Positions 50,240 through 63,355 of a stretch of 64,000 nt of DNA are shown here, piece after piece. The DNA is from Pachypanchax playfairii (Eukaryota; Chordata; Actinopteri; Cyprinodontiformes; Aplocheilidae). The translations under genes were made by a program, and so were the position numbers. Every line of letters begins with the position of its first letter. Position 1 is the first letter of the stretch. The notes beneath the pieces were generated by a model. The model did not search any database. It was given only the letters and a program-made list of their open reading frames with translations, and was not told the DNA's origin. The stretch is taken from NCBI GenBank assembly GCA_006937955.1, contig SSNP01000105.1, forward strand, positions 614,646 through 678,645. Direction: 5' to 3'.

Positions 50240-52439
50240 ACATGAAACAACAGTGTCCAAAAAAGTTGATTTTTTTTATTGGTCCTTAAAAAACATAATC
50301 AATTTTAAATTGTCATCTTAGAAGAAAATATTAAAATATACCAAAAATGACAAAAAAAAAACCACTTTAATCCATCTGTTTTAGGGGGCAAACAGAAAAA
50401 CTGTTAATTTTCTAGATTAAAACTGTTGATGAACAAATTCAGATGTTTTCTTACATTTATAAAGCTGCGTGTCTGTACAGCTCTCAGTAAACAGGAGAAG
50501 CTTTTCTTTGTGTACACAATGTTTAAACATTAACGTCTGAAATAACTTGGAAATTCTTGGCAAGTTAGTGGATTATATAATTTAGAATAAATAAATAAGG
50601 TAGGCAAACAATAAAATTAGACTGCATTTAATGAAATGCTTCAAAATCAGTACATATTTAAAATCTATTTATTTAAAAAAATCATGATACATCATATTAA
50701 CGGCTGTAAAAACAACATATAAAAGACATGAGGGTAGATCTTGCCGGAACATGTTCATTGGTGCATATTGCTGCTACTTTGTTTAATTTACAGCTGAAAA
50801 AATTTGGCACAAACAACTTTCATCCACCTGGATCCTCAGGTGCTGTAGATGATTTATAATATTTAATATACCGTTTCTGAAAACTGAGACGACTACAGAA
50901 ACCTGAAATTAGGATAAAACACTCGTATTGTTTCCAATCTACAGAAATGATCAATCCAGGTTGTGTTTTAATTCTGATCTAAAAATGTCTGAAAAGGAGA
51001 TTGAAAGGCTCAAAATCATAAAGTTAATAGGATGAGAACATTTTACTGATGTTTAACATCTAATAAGGAATGAATCAAATTATTTTCTTGTTTTAGTGTT
51101 TTCACTCTGATGACTCCAGCGTTTCTCCCAGCCGTCACATGACAATCTGATTATTGCTATTAAATAGTGGCTTAAAATTCACATCAAAATTACTCTAAAC
51201 GAACCCAACAGGAGGAAACCACCTGAATCCTGCTGGATTCTGAAGATAAACAGTTTCCTTTCACTTCAACAGGAAAGATTTCTACCATCGGTGGTTTTTT
51301 ATGAGCTAAAACTAACGTTTTACCACAATCTGAACAGAAATATTGTAGATAAAAAACAAGGTTTAAAAAAAAAATAAAAAAATCAAAACTTCAATTTAGG
51401 CCTCCAGTCAGGATGTGGCAGGATTTGTTGCTCATGACTGACATCATAATGTCGTTATAAAACCGTACATGCAACTCTTTAGTCTCACGACACGCACACT
51501 GTAAAAATAACACACACGCACACGAGACTCAGGCAAAACAAACAGCTGGATACGTTTCAGGATATTTATAAAAGGAGAGCGCTTGCTCTCGCCACCGTTA
51601 GCGGCTGTTCAAGTGTTGGTCTGGCGAATTCGAACGCCGCACGCGCCGTCAGTCCACATGCTGGCACCATGTACATTATATCTCACACGCACAAACATAC
51701 TAACTGCATATCTTATAGTAAAGCTTAAAAATCTCTTAATTTTCAAAAAACTAGACTTGAAATTAAAGGTAATTGTTGTCCTTTTGTTGTGGCTGAAATA
51801 CTCTGGGGTGAATGTGTCGTTGTCCCCCCCCCCACAGCCTTGTGAATCCCTTCATGTCCAACAGATCAGGCTGTCTGTGCGTCTTCAGACACAAGGATTC
51901 ATCAAGGTTTCATTGCCCAACTCTTGAGTTCTTTCTTCAGATACTCTGAAGGACCCAATTACTACCAGATTCAGAGAGAAGATGCACTTTGCACCGAGCC
52001 TTGGCAACATCGAAAAGAAAAAGAAAAAAGCAAGTAGTCCAGCCTGAGCGCTTCGTTTGTTATTCCTAGTGGTTAGAGAGGCAGCTGATCTCATATTCCC
52101 GGCGGGCAGTGACGTCTCAGAAGCTCCGTATTCCCCAGAGTTTCTCTTTAGGTACCAATATGTTTCAAAAATTCACTAGAAGCGCCACAGATTTTTTTCA
52201 CAGAAGTCTGAAAGGCTGTAACTCCGTTGGTGAGTGTGTAACACCCCTGCACCTCCACTGCAGAGCTAAAAAGTCCTGAGCACCTTTTGAAAGCACTATG
52301 ATTGGTCGACCATTTATTCCCAGCGCCCGTCGTCTGCGAACAGCTGGGTGTCCCAGAAGTCGTCGACGGGCGTGTGTCTGCTGTTTGTGTGGTGCTTCCT
52401 GTGAGCGCTGCAGTGTGTGGGCGCAGGGGAAAGTGTTTG
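50240..52439 (-). other. Probable 3' UTR and downstream flank of the ptgfrn-like gene
   Basis: Lies directly after the stop codon of the minus-strand gene. No exon seen. A minus-strand AATAAA near 50274 is one possible end, giving a UTR of about 2.2 kb; others exist. Includes a short C run (51826-51835) and CA-rich DNA near 51510. Confidence 0.4.
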
Positions 52440-54007
52440 TCAGTCCATCTCAAAGTTCATCAGTTTGTTGCCGGTGCGTGGAGTGTGTGTCGTGTTGCGG
52501 CAGCAGCAGTGGGCGCAAACCAGCCCCAGGAGCAGAGAGAAGAGTCCCACACCTGGAGATGCACAACAAGACTCAGGTCAACTCAGGTAAACCCTCTGAC
52601 CTTCCTACTGCTACCATCTGACCTGTTGCACCTGGAAGAGCTTTTAAAAAGCTCATTTGTAGATTTTTACATTTTATTTTGAAAGTCAACTTCCCTAAGG
52701 AGACGAAGTATATTGTAACTTATCATTAATTATCACTATTTTTTTTGCATTAACCATCTTTTTTCAAAGGGGCTTTTATGGTTTTATGTTGGATATCTGT
52801 CTGAAACACACGAAACAAAATATAGTTTCAAATTAGATGAATATCAGACTGATTAACAGGATTTTTAATGACGTGGCAGCGTCTTCAGAGCCAAAGAAAT
52901 TGAACAAAAACAAATAAAATCTAGGTGGGAATAAATAAATATGTAAATCTAAATAATTTAACTTTAAACTACATTGTTTAAACATGTTTATGTTGAATAT
53001 AAATTTGATTTGTGCACAAGAATCTTTAAAAATGAATGAAAAAAAATATAAAGTGTTAAAAGTGTCTTTGATTGTATTTTTCTTTACATTTTTACTTTTT
53101 TAAATCACATTCTAAGTATCCTCAATTTATTTTTTGATGCGTTCCAATTTTTTTTTCTTTTTTCATTTTAATTTGTTTATTTATTAAGTTAAGAAGAGAT
53201 TTTTCTGAGGTTGGATTGAAATTTGATTCTTTCCTCTCAGATTCCTAAATAACTGCTTTTATTACAACTCAGACAAGGAGAACTAGTTTTTTTTTTTTTT
53301 TACTTGTTATCTAAGAGAATAAGTTACCTTCCAACCCAGGTTGGTTTTACATTTAAAACTGAAACATCTGATAATTAGTGAATTTATTTGTACTTCATCA
53401 GTGGGTTTTTCTTTCCTCGTCCGTATGAAACAAATAAATAAAGAAGTGCTTGTGTTACCCAGTGACGCTGCTGCACCATATAGGAGAGGGAACTTCAGTG
53501 AATCCCAGACTGGAACAAAAAAAGACAAAAGATTTATGAGCTTGTTAAAATCAAAAGCAAAGCATTGTGGGATATTAAACGTGTTGTTGTGGTTCTGAGT
53601 GAAGTTTCCCTACCTGCAAACTTGACAGAGAGGAAGAATCGACTTGAAGTTTTCTTTTCAGCTTCGGTCCAGGCTCCCGTCGAGGCCGGCCGGTACCAGG
53701 GCGTGGCCACACAGTGATACTCGCCGCTGTCACTGGACACACACACACAGGAAGTAAAGTCCCATTACAGTCACTATTACGATGATAAACCTGTAAATGA
53801 AGGAGTGAAAATACACTTACCTGTCCTGAGTAGCAAAAATGTTTAGCAGATATGTGTTTGGGTCTTTGCGCTCGATCGAAACGTCGCTGGTCGAGTTTCG
53901 GCTGATTTTCCTCACGATGCCGAAGCGGTCGATGCTAGCTACCTGAGTGGTCGCCTGTCCTCCGCGGAGCCTGGTGAAAAACCAGCTCACCTCGTACCCC
54001 ACGTCCT
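52440..54007 (-). CDS. ptgfrn: PTGFRN-type immunoglobulin-superfamily membrane protein, last four exons
   Basis: Exons in transcript order: 53821-54007, 53614-53732, 53459-53509 and 52440-52552, GT/AG with agreeing phases (2, 1, 1, end). They encode most of the last V-type immunoglobulin domain (YEVSWFF, then the B-sheet core, then DSGEYHCVATPWYRPASTGAW), a juxtamembrane/membrane segment (DSLKFPLLYGAAASLGVGLF, then SLLLGLVCAHCCC) and a short tail ending LMNFEMD. Human PTGFRN has the same order (FDVSWFA, NYYCSVTPWVKSPTGSW, KYPLLIGVGLS, HWCC, LMSMEMD). PTGFRN (EWI-F, CD9P-1) binds tetraspanins CD9 and CD81 and modulates prostaglandin F receptor at the cell surface. The cysteines next to the membrane are likely palmitoylated. 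Earlier exons were not found up to 64000, so they lie in a long intron or beyond. Other EWI members (IGSF3, IGSF8) are less likely from the tail. Confidence 0.82.
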
Positions 54008-54009
54008 CT

Positions 54010-57000
54010 GAGAGGAAAACACAAAAGAGATTCCTGTTACTGATTTATAAAAACTTCTACATGTTCAGGCTGATTTAATCTTAAAATAACTTTAGAATTG
54101 TGTGAACACGCAGAGAAAACAAGGTAATTTAGGATAGCACACGACAGTCATGTGAAATTGTCTCAGTTTATCTGAATTTCTCACGTTTTCCCTCATTTTA
54201 TGCGCAGCTTAGTGAGCGACCTCTACCACAGCCGTCGCACGTTTCTCACACTCTCACAGAAACACAACAGTTCCAGAAGACTTCCACACATAACTGAAAA
54301 TCTGTCCCATGAATCTAAAACTTTTAAAAACTTCCTGTGACATCAGAGCGAGGCTTCGTAAGAACTCAGGAACCCTGGTGAACATTTTGAAAAGGTTCTT
54401 GCTGTTTGCAACATCTTAATCCAACGTGAACTGGGTGTAAAACAGTTAAACACAAACACAAATAACTATAATTAAACTAACAACAGATGCAGTTTAAAAC
54501 CTGTTAAATACTAATTCTCTTTCAAAGTGTCGTAAAAAGCCACTTTATGTTGCTGATATGATACATTTTACATCCCTAAGAGATCAAGTGAAAACTCAGA
54601 TTCAGTTTAATTTGACAGGAGGTTAAAAAGCCTGAAGGTTGAAAAATGTCTCCTTTAATTGTTGCTATCACACATTAAATCTCACATTTACAGAAAGTTC
54701 TGCTGATTTATTTATGAAAACAGTTCCAAAGCAGCTCTTATTTCCCTAAAAACACTCCTGTTTTCACCACATTAAATCACCTGATGTCCCTCTCACCAGA
54801 GTTAAAAGGAGGATTAAAAAGACAAAGATGGATGTGCATCATAAAAAGACGGTAGATGAAGAGACCAGAGTTTTAATAGATGCTCTCTTTTGGGAAAAGA
54901 AAAAAAAAAGGTGGTGTGAGGAAGCTAATCATTTCCAGAAGCAAGTGCTGGGGAGGGAAACGTGGTGCGTAAGACAGACAGGAGCACAAACTAGTCATTA
55001 GTCTGTCAGGAAGAGAAGGACTATTAGCAGTGTAACTCCTCCACTCACAGAGAGAGACAGAATAAAACCCCACAGAGCCTGAGTCATCCTCTGTCATCGA
55101 GGTGACAAATGGAGGACAGAGATGGAACAATTAAAAAAAACATTTGCCAACAAGAATCCAGCAAAAAACAGACAAATGCTAATGAAAAACAATTCTAAAA
55201 GAGATGAAAAGACAAAGAATGGATGTAATGAGAAGGAAGACAGAGTGGAGGAGGGGGGGCGCTAACCCAGAGCAGAATAATGAATCACATCTCAATTTCC
55301 CTCACCCTCTCTACCATAATGGTTTTAATATTCAAGTGCTACATCATTAAAAATCTGTAGTAGACGAGCAGCGGCAGTAATAACGCCGGCCTCGGTCCAT
55401 TTGTCTCAACGTGTGACACGAAACCTCGAGAGGCAGAACTCCTCCAACCTGGATGTCTCACTAAAAGACGCTGCTTCACTCTGAAATATTATTTGGTTTT
55501 TCAACAAAACGTTCTAAGATGAAGGTAAATGTACTAAATTTAACACACCTATTTCTAATAGCTCTATCTCTTTAACAGGATTAGTATGTACCCAAAAAAC
55601 TGGATGTCTTGTGCCCTCTGGTGGAGGACTGAAGTATTACAGGTGGAGAGTGCCAAATTTATTATCATCAGCATCATTATTATTCGCAAAACAACTGAAA
55701 AACTATTGATTATTTTACATATTGGGCTTAAAAGAGTTGATCTGTTACCCACAAGCATTCAAATATCTATTTTTAAGATTCTCTGTATTTAAAGAAGTTA
55801 TTTTTGATTATTTTGGACACATTATTGGCCTCGTGTTGATTCATCCAGTGCAGATACAGTTACATGACTAAAAACTGAAAGTAACTTAATTCCTTTTCTA
55901 GCTTTTCCTGGTCTAGAAACAACCACAACTAGATAAAAGTCACTTTCTGCTTTTTCAACCAGACAACAAGTGGCAGATTTATTACCAGCTCATAATTTGT
56001 TATTTGAGCATATATGAATGATACATTTTGTAATCACGTTTTATTTTTTAAATAAAGACAAAATGACCAATCCCTCTCTGATAACATTAAAACGAGTGTT
56101 TAACGAGTCCTCAAACCTGGAAACATTCAGGTATAGAAAAGATAAATAACAAAAATATTTGAAAAAACTGAACTCTGCTTAAATTTATAACATGTTAAAA
56201 TAAAAAAATCAGCTCCATCAAGATTAAAAGCACTGAATCCTCCTGGCTGTGATTAACAATCCAGGATACTTGAGTTAAACCACTTTAGACTTGATTTAAA
56301 ATCCCCCGCTGACTTTTATAAAGCTGCTGTGCTTTTCTTCTCTTTCTGACCACCATGTGTTTCTAACAGCAACTTCAGGCAACGACACAAAGCTGCATCA
56401 TCTCAGAAGGGTTTATTAAACATGACACAGAGCTGAGTTGGCTTCCAGTCATCAATCCAATAAAACCCCTTTTCTCAACTAATAAATTCACACATTACCA
56501 CATGACGTTACAAAAAACTCACTCAAGGGGCAAATAAAACCACACAGCTTACAGTTTCTATCAAGGCTACTACATGTTTTAAAACCAAATTCCAAGAATT
56601 TAAAGTTGACCAATCAGGTCGACTCTCTGTTTAGATGTTGCAAATGATATGGTCAATATTTTGTTACCACGGTGGAGCCCTGCTTTCTACAGTGAATGAT
56701 ATTTAAAAGTGCGCAGAGTCTTTCTCTTTACAAAGTTTAAATGTGTCACTTCCTGTTAGTGCAGAAGGCATTTCAGCCAATCAGCTCGATTTCTTCTCAT
56801 TCAGTAGAAAGACGTCTGTCGTCCACTGATTCAGACCGAGACGATACAAATAATTTCTATTTGATCAGCTCCTCATTTCTAACAATAATAAATTGACTTC
56901 AAGTGACTCTGCGTCATTAATTTGATGGTTCCAAAGATGAAGGTGATGATGAAGATGTGTCAGGACAGCACAGGGAGGAGGGCAACGTTTCCTCCATAAA

Positions 57001-57612
57001 GGCCAGTAGCAGTACGCTCCATCTAACGCAGGAGGAGGAAACAGGAAGTGACACTAAGAGAGGAGGTGAGCAGGGTCAACTGACCACACACACTCGCTGT
57101 CCAGAGTCCTTTTGCAGCTACTCAAAGACTGTTGTTGTAAAACTACAGTAACCTAGTCTATAAAATGTAAAAAAATACAATTATTTTATTATTTTACAGC
57201 CTTTATTTTGTTTAAACAAGCACCTACTATATTTCAGGTTTAAATAAAAACTATTTCTGGTTCTTATATCTGAGATTTCTCTGTTTATAACTCCATGCTT
57301 TTGTGCACCAGCTGTTAAATCCTCTCCGCCTTAAGGTGGTTTTAAAAATGGAATAAACCATGAAGCCCAGAAAGTTTTAGAAAATGGGGAATTAGAAAAA
57401 CTAGATAAGAAAAGATTATTTTTACAAAAAGAAAAAAGATGATTATAGATTGTTGTAATATGCAGAATAAATCCACAGTGTTAGGGGACATTTAGGATAA
57501 AAATAGGTGTTTCCAACATATAACAATCAATACAATCTAATTATTATTGTTAAATTGTTATTTTGATGTGTGTTTTGTTTTCATCAAGAACAAAAGAACT
57601 CAGAAGTTGACG
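54010..57612. other. No exon seen: probably a long intron of the ptgfrn-like gene
   Basis: This lies upstream of exon 53821-54007, whose 5' border (phase 2) requires a further exon to the right. I found no minus-strand frame with immunoglobulin-domain features. It contains a short dispersed-repeat copy at 55558-55642 and a G run near 55252. The stretch 55280-55440 is non-repetitive and balanced, possibly conserved. Confidence 0.45.
55558..55642 (+). repeat. Short dispersed repeat, copy 2 of 3
   Basis: Reads TAGCTCTATCTCTTTAACAG, GATTAGTATGTACC and TGTGCCCTCTGGTGGAGGAC before AAGTATTACAGG. Aligns block by block with 62855-62940 and 36552-36635. Confidence 0.7.
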
Positions 57613-58757
57613 TTAAAGGTGTGATGACATCACTGTTTAAACTGGCGTAAAGCTATTTCATGTAGTAAATATGCCCGCATATGTCAACTCTCAAAAGAAT
57701 TTGATTAAAAAACTAACACGGCGGGGGTGTACGGGCAGGTCAGAATCCTCTTCTCAGCAACACGGTTCCTTTCGTTAATGATATGTGGGTCTCCCTGGCT
57801 GACTTCGCTCTGATTGGCTACAACCATTGCCCGCAGCAAGCCTTTCTTCTCGGCTCCGTCAACAGTCCAGTAACACGGCGAGTGGACATTTACAACCGTA
57901 TATGTTCGAGCCTGAAACGTCTTCTGAGGAAGACGGAGGGGTGAACACATAAAACTCAACTAATCACATGAGCGAATAAACAGTGCTGTCAGATGTTATC
58001 AATGAAAATAGATTCACAATATGGTATGATAAACCTGTTGCTCACGGACATTGTTGCTAGAGCGGCTATCACATGCTAGCATCATGAACTCTTCAGACCA
58101 CGAACAAACGTTTATCAGGCAAGGCAGCATTTTATTAAATAAATAAACTTACGGGTATTGACGATGTGGTCGCCTCCTTCAGGGTTGGTAAAGAATTTTT
58201 AATTAAAATCAGTTTCTTTGATAATCCCAACTTGAATTCACCCAAGTTATGGAAGCAGTCCTCCGTGAAGTGAGCTGAACATATTTTCTAATTGAGGTTA
58301 TAACTGTGTGGCACTTCTCCATAAATGAACTTCAGCCACTCTTCTCTAGTTTTTTCATCCTTCGGGAGTGAGTGTAAACTTCCAGCATGGGTTGAGCATC
58401 CTTGGACACAACAGGTCCCCGTTTGCGTAGTCATCTCTTCTCAAGTGCAGCAGCACAAGCTAGTGCAATGCAGCTAACGGTGTATGGGCGGGGGGGGGTG
58501 GGTTTGGGGGGTTGGACTGTTTACTTCACTGTGCACTTTTATTGGACGCTATGAAATACATAGGATGAAATGCCACGTAGGAAAAATGGTGCTTTCCGAT
58601 TCAACCGTTTTTTTAAATATGAAACAAAGCGGACCGCCCACAAACGGGAACTTTGATACTCGCTTTGGACGTTCACACGACCTCATCAGTGCACAACACA
58701 TCATGATATACCCCAAAAACCTCAAAAAAGTGCATTTTGATGTCATAACCCCTTTAA
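57613..58757. mobile_element. TTAA-flanked DNA element, about 1.1 kb
   Basis: Flanked by TTAA on both sides (57613-57616 and 58754-58757). Just inside, AGGTGTGATGACATCA on the left and, inverted on the right, AGGGGTTATGACATCA form terminal repeats matching at 14 of 16 bases. TTAA targets are used by piggyBac and Kolobok elements. The inside has a minus-strand 84-codon frame at 57705-57959 (HSPCYWTVDGAEKKG, VVANQSEVSQGDPHI), possibly a relic of an element protein. No catalytic domain was recognised, so it is probably non-autonomous. Confidence 0.65.
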
Positions 58758-58870
58758 AGTAACCTAAGCACCCCCTAGTGGCTGGCTGCAGTAGAAGATT
58801 TAAGCCCCGCCCCCTCAAACTGAACAAATGGGACATTTTACCAATTTAAAAATAAAAATACTTGTTTGCA
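58758..58870 (+). repeat. Dispersed fish repeat with CTCF-like core, copy 2
   Basis: Abuts the TTAA element. Reads GCACCCCCTAGTGGCTGGCT, TTAAGCCCCGCCCCCTCA and AATGGGACATTTT, matching 46858-46975 in order. On the minus strand CCACTAGGGGGTGC matches 13 of 14 positions of the CTCF core. Confidence 0.7.
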
Positions 58871-60239
58871 GGTATTGACTCGCCTGCTGCTGTAAGTTCA
58901 AATCTTCATGTTTCTAATACATTTAGTTGGAATTAGATTCGGTCTTTAACAGGGACGTTGTGTGAGACATTCAGCCTTGATGTTCTTGTGCTGTTTGACC
59001 TCTCAGCTCCAGTTGATGGAGATGTTTTCTGATGGTGCACCATTCCTTACATAATGGCCACACCTTTCCAAACTGACATCATGTCTGAGATTTCTCTGAC
59101 GTTAATAACACAAGGTTACTTTCTGACTTTGCCGTTAACGATCAAAGACATTTTGCAACAACTCCCAACGTGTGAACTTCTCTAATATTTGAGACAGTGA
59201 GCTATAATTAGAAATCTTCTTCCTCACAGAGTCCACCCGCCATCTTCTTTGTTCTTCATAGCAAAGCGGACAGAGAATGAGGGGAGGGGATTGTAAAAGC
59301 TTAGAGACACAGGAGATTATTTTGTTTAAATCAACAGTGAGTGCAGCATCTCAAGCTGAGCATGGATCACCAGAAACACCCCCACCCTCTTGCTCGTCAC
59401 GGGAGGTGCAGAATCTGAACCCCGCACAGCTGTTCCTCTGCTCAAACAGACCGTCCCCCCCCCTCACTCTGTGAACTCATGGACCTCCGTCTCACTAGTC
59501 ACTTAATAAGCTACAAAATGTTCATTTACAAAGCCTTCACCAAACTCCACTCAGAGCAGCCAGAAGTAAATTAAAACATTTACTTCCACTTAAATGAATG
59601 CAAACACAATCGGCCATAATAAGGAATTACAGCTTCACAGTACGACATGTTATAAGATAAAAGGCTGCAGCATGTTTAAAAACAAAGTGTCAAACGTGCA
59701 CTTGAACGTCTCCCTTAAGGCCTCATTTCTCCCTCTTCACATGATGCCTTCCATCACTTTTTATGTTTGCAGCTCACTGCAACAAAGACAACAAGCTTTG
59801 AAGGGAGATCTGGTCCAGAAGATCTACAAAACACCCAGATTCAGTCCAAGACAGCAGGGGTCCTGTATCTTTAGAGCGCAACATTCCTGCCTGTTAACTG
59901 AGAAGCAAAGATTTGGTTTGGATTTTGAGATACGGGACTTAAATCAACTCAAAATGTAAGACTCTGATTCGTTAAAAAGGCACCAAACTCCAGCCTCCTT
60001 TCAGCTGGTGCAGCAGTTTTAAGGCTCCGTTAGCAGAATCTACATAGGATCTCTAATAGAATATCTGGTCTGAGCTAATAAAATGAAAATGGCTGTCGGT
60101 GGAAATGAAGACAGTCTTATTGGATTTCTTTGGATTAATCCCATGAGGAGGATCTGAGGGATACAAGAAAAAAAAGAAACCCTGAAACACGCACACAGAT
60201 GCACAAAAGACTGTCAATTACCACTAGAGTTTCTAATGA

Positions 60240-60240
<1 letters not shown>
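58871..60240. other. Gene-free stretch
   Basis: No exon recognised. The only notable open frame (59594-59959, plus, 121 codons) has no family features. Contains C runs near 59455. Presumed intron or 5' flank of the ptgfrn-like gene. Confidence 0.45.

Positions 60241-60241
<1 letters not shown>

Positions 60242-60298
<57 letters not shown>
60242..60298 (+). repeat. (GT)n microsatellite
   Basis: About 28 GT units, uninterrupted. Confidence 0.95.
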
Positions 60299-60300
<2 letters not shown>

Positions 60301-60734
60301 TTCTTCTGCTCCATAAAGCAGGACAGTACTGGTAGAGTGGAATACTAAACACTATAAAAACACCATTTAGCTTCAGAGAAACAAAGCTACTGGGAAAGCG
60401 AGTTTCCCCTCGTTACTCGCTGCATGCTTAATGAGAACTCCGGTAAATGAAGGCCGGTTTCACTTCATATTTGTGATTTTTTTTGTGCATCAAGCAGTTT
60501 TTTTTCCCTCCCAAATCACTGCATTAATATGGGTTTCAAGAAGCAAAGGCCTACATTTTTAGATGATGAGATGCTTTTAATTTTAAAATTTAAATGGTGT
60601 CTCCTGAACTGTTATCATTAAAAGGGTATAAAACTATCAGGAGGGTTTGACTGTTCAATTTGTGCTACAAATTAAAAACATACAAGTCTTTAAAGAAAAC
60701 ATTAGCAGGTACAAACAGCTTCTCAACAGCTGAA

Positions 60735-61351
60735 AACACTATTTTAATAAAACAATCTATTTACTGTGTCCACAAGACTCCATGTAAACACAAGACTGTT
60801 TCTAGAAATGTCTTTATCCACACGAAAACACCCAAAAACAGGATCCTGAGCATGAAGCATGCACATAATAACATCAAAGTTAAATAGAATCCCACACTCT
60901 CTGGTGTCTGACAGCTAAATATCAAACATCAGATGGTACGTCCAGTTGATGTGTCTGATTGGTTGGATTGGGGGTTAGAGGCGGAGCTATAACATAAAAG
61001 GTTTTGTTTTGGTTGCCCACACAAAGATGAAACAGTGTGTTTTAAGAATTATTTTCATGCGTATGCAGTTAATGATGTTGCAGTTTGTACCAACTCCCTT
61101 AGAAATAATTCATGTTTTAAACCATTTGTTAATTTATACAGAATCTATTTTTGTATAAACATCTCTGACAGAAACCTTCCATCTATAACGCTAATGCTAA
61201 ACAACCCCAAAACTTTTCCTTTAAGGATAAATAAACTGAGTGGTCAGAGTTTGTGTTTTGTCTGTAAACATGGTCAGATAATTTAACACAACTGAAGTAA
61301 CTGAATGTCACTATATTATATAGATTCATTGATTATTTGTTAAAGTTCTCC
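60735..61351 (+). repeat. Segment duplicated exactly after the right-hand gap (first copy)
   Basis: These 617 bases recur at 63384-64000 with an offset of 2649 and no difference that I can see. Includes an 83-codon chance frame at 61035-61286, present in both copies. Confidence 0.95.
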
Positions 61352-63355
61352 TCATTCTCCCAGTGAGGAACATCTTATCATCTATCAGAGAGACAAGTTT
61401 GAGTTACAGGCTTTAAAAATCAGATATATTTTCAGATGTTGCTGGTAAAGTTGTTTTATGCAAAAAAATGTAAATTATATTAATGGAAATAAGTGAGTTT
61501 TGTCCACAAACTGCAAGAAAAAAGCTACTTAAACATGAATTCTAGGCAGATTTTACAACAAAAATAATTACAATTTATTTAATAAATGTAATATCAACCA
61601 GTTTTTAACCTTTGAACAGAAAAGCACACGCAGTCTTGACTTTCACACAATAAAAACTGAAGTTGTTCCACAATGAAACCTGCTAGTTCTCCTTCAAAGC
61701 ACCAAATCTGTTCCCAGTTCAGAGCTAATGGAGTGAAAACGATCTCTTTATGCTTTCAATTTGTGTTTTATCATCACTCCGTTCACTCGTCTGTTTTTAC
61801 GCCATTTCCTGCTTTTATTCACTTCTTTTATGTCTCTCTCTTTTCAACCCAGTAAAAACATCCAGAGCCATTTGATGTTTGAAGATAAACTCTGACAAAT
61901 CTCACAGATTCATAGAAAGGATTTTAAAATCGTGAATAAGGAACCAAATAACTTCCATCACTTATTTTATACTCTAACATTAGAAACTATAACAGCGATT
62001 TTTATATCTCATTTTGATTCATAATTCTTAAACTAAAACATTTTTTTTTTCATCCGTTTTCTACAGATTTCAAAGCAGATATTCATTTAACAACACAAAC
62101 AGAACAGAGTTGCATCACCTTCACTGTCCTGCAAGTACTTTCCTCAAAATATACACTATTTCCTCCAGCTGCCTAAATAAAAATCAAGCAGTAAAAAGTT
62201 GTAAAACACCATCACTTTAATTAAAAACTGCCTCCAGGCATCCAGAATTTCTTGTAAATTGGTCTTCATCAGAAGTTCTCCAGGCTTTCTGGCTTCTTTT
62301 CATTCATTTTCTGTCCTTGTATCAGACTATCACAACATATTGTGCTTAAAATGAGGAATGTGAAGTAGGAAAGAAGAACTTTCAAATCTAAAATCTGTCT
62401 CCATCAAGAGAAAAATCCAGTAAAGAACCATAAACAGGTCCTGAAGCTGGTTAATTACTATGGGACAAGTTTTCAGGTAAAAGCTGGACTTGTTAGTTAT
62501 AAAATACTATCTGATGTGTAAAACTGTTATCTTTGATGTTTTTCATAGACTCAACTAAAGAAACAGGAACAAACTGTGTCACTGTGCCAAGCTGGTCACA
62601 AAGAGCCTGAAGATCCTGTTTCAGATTGGTTTTTTGCCAAGTTTGCCAGTGTCAGGGTGAAGCGACTTAAACAACTCTTCTTCTTCACCTTGTCTGAAAA
62701 TAATCAGCTATGGGACAGAAAATCACAAAGGTTTCAAAGTAAAACTTGAGGAAGATTTAAGAAATACAGATTAAAACCACTTTAAAGGAGAAGAACGTTT
62801 CACTCTTTGTAGGAAAATATAGAGAAATGAGGGACGACTGAAACAGATTCCTGAGAGCTCTACCTCCTTAACAGGGTTACTACCTTCCTAATGGCTTAAA
62901 TCTCACGTCTTCTGTCCTCTGGTGGAGGATTTAAGTACATTAAACATATTAAACAGATAAACCTCGGTGGCAGCGTAGATATAACAGAATAATTTACTGA
63001 TTTGTTTCACATAGTTTTTTTGTAAAACCTTCTAGCTGTAACATGTTTCATCATGTTAGTGTTTTGTTGTTCTTGTCTCGGCTCTTTGGAATCACCAGTT
63101 ACGTCACATTCAAAATCAACTGACTGGCACGAAGTTTCTTCAGCAGGATTTCAGCAGCTTTTTTTTTTTCCAGTCGGAGGATTTTGGTAGAAAATCTGTC
63201 AGAATTAAACTCATGAACTGGCAGATCCTGAATTAACTCAGTTTTTTTTTTTTTTTTTTACAGTTGGTCTTGGTTGAACAGAAACTGTTAATGGAGTGAG
63301 AATCACTTTTTATCATCCGTTCTCACCACTTCAAACCTCTCATCCCTCTTTTCGT
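61352..63355. other. Gene-free stretch between the two copies
   Basis: No exon or RNA gene recognised. It holds the third copy of a short dispersed repeat at 62855-62940 and T runs near 63163 and 63242. Confidence 0.5.
62855..62940 (+). repeat. Short dispersed repeat, copy 3 of 3
   Basis: Reads AGAGCTCTACCTCCTTAACA, GGGTTACTACCTTCC and TGTCCTCTGGTGGAGGATTT before AAGTACATT. The best-preserved relation is to 55558-55642. Confidence 0.7.

Noticed and set aside
52298..52682. Plus-strand frames over the ptgfrn last exon
   Set aside because: Shadows of the minus-strand terminal exon and its UTR.
56957..57151. Small plus-strand gene starting MSGQHREEGNVSS
   Set aside because: Has a possible donor (GTGAGCAG) but no family similarity, and it lies in a presumed intron of the opposite strand.
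61035..61286. Conserved 83-codon protein present twice (also 63684-63935)
   Set aside because: Perfect identity comes from the assembly duplicate, not conservation; composition is that of AT-rich non-coding DNA.
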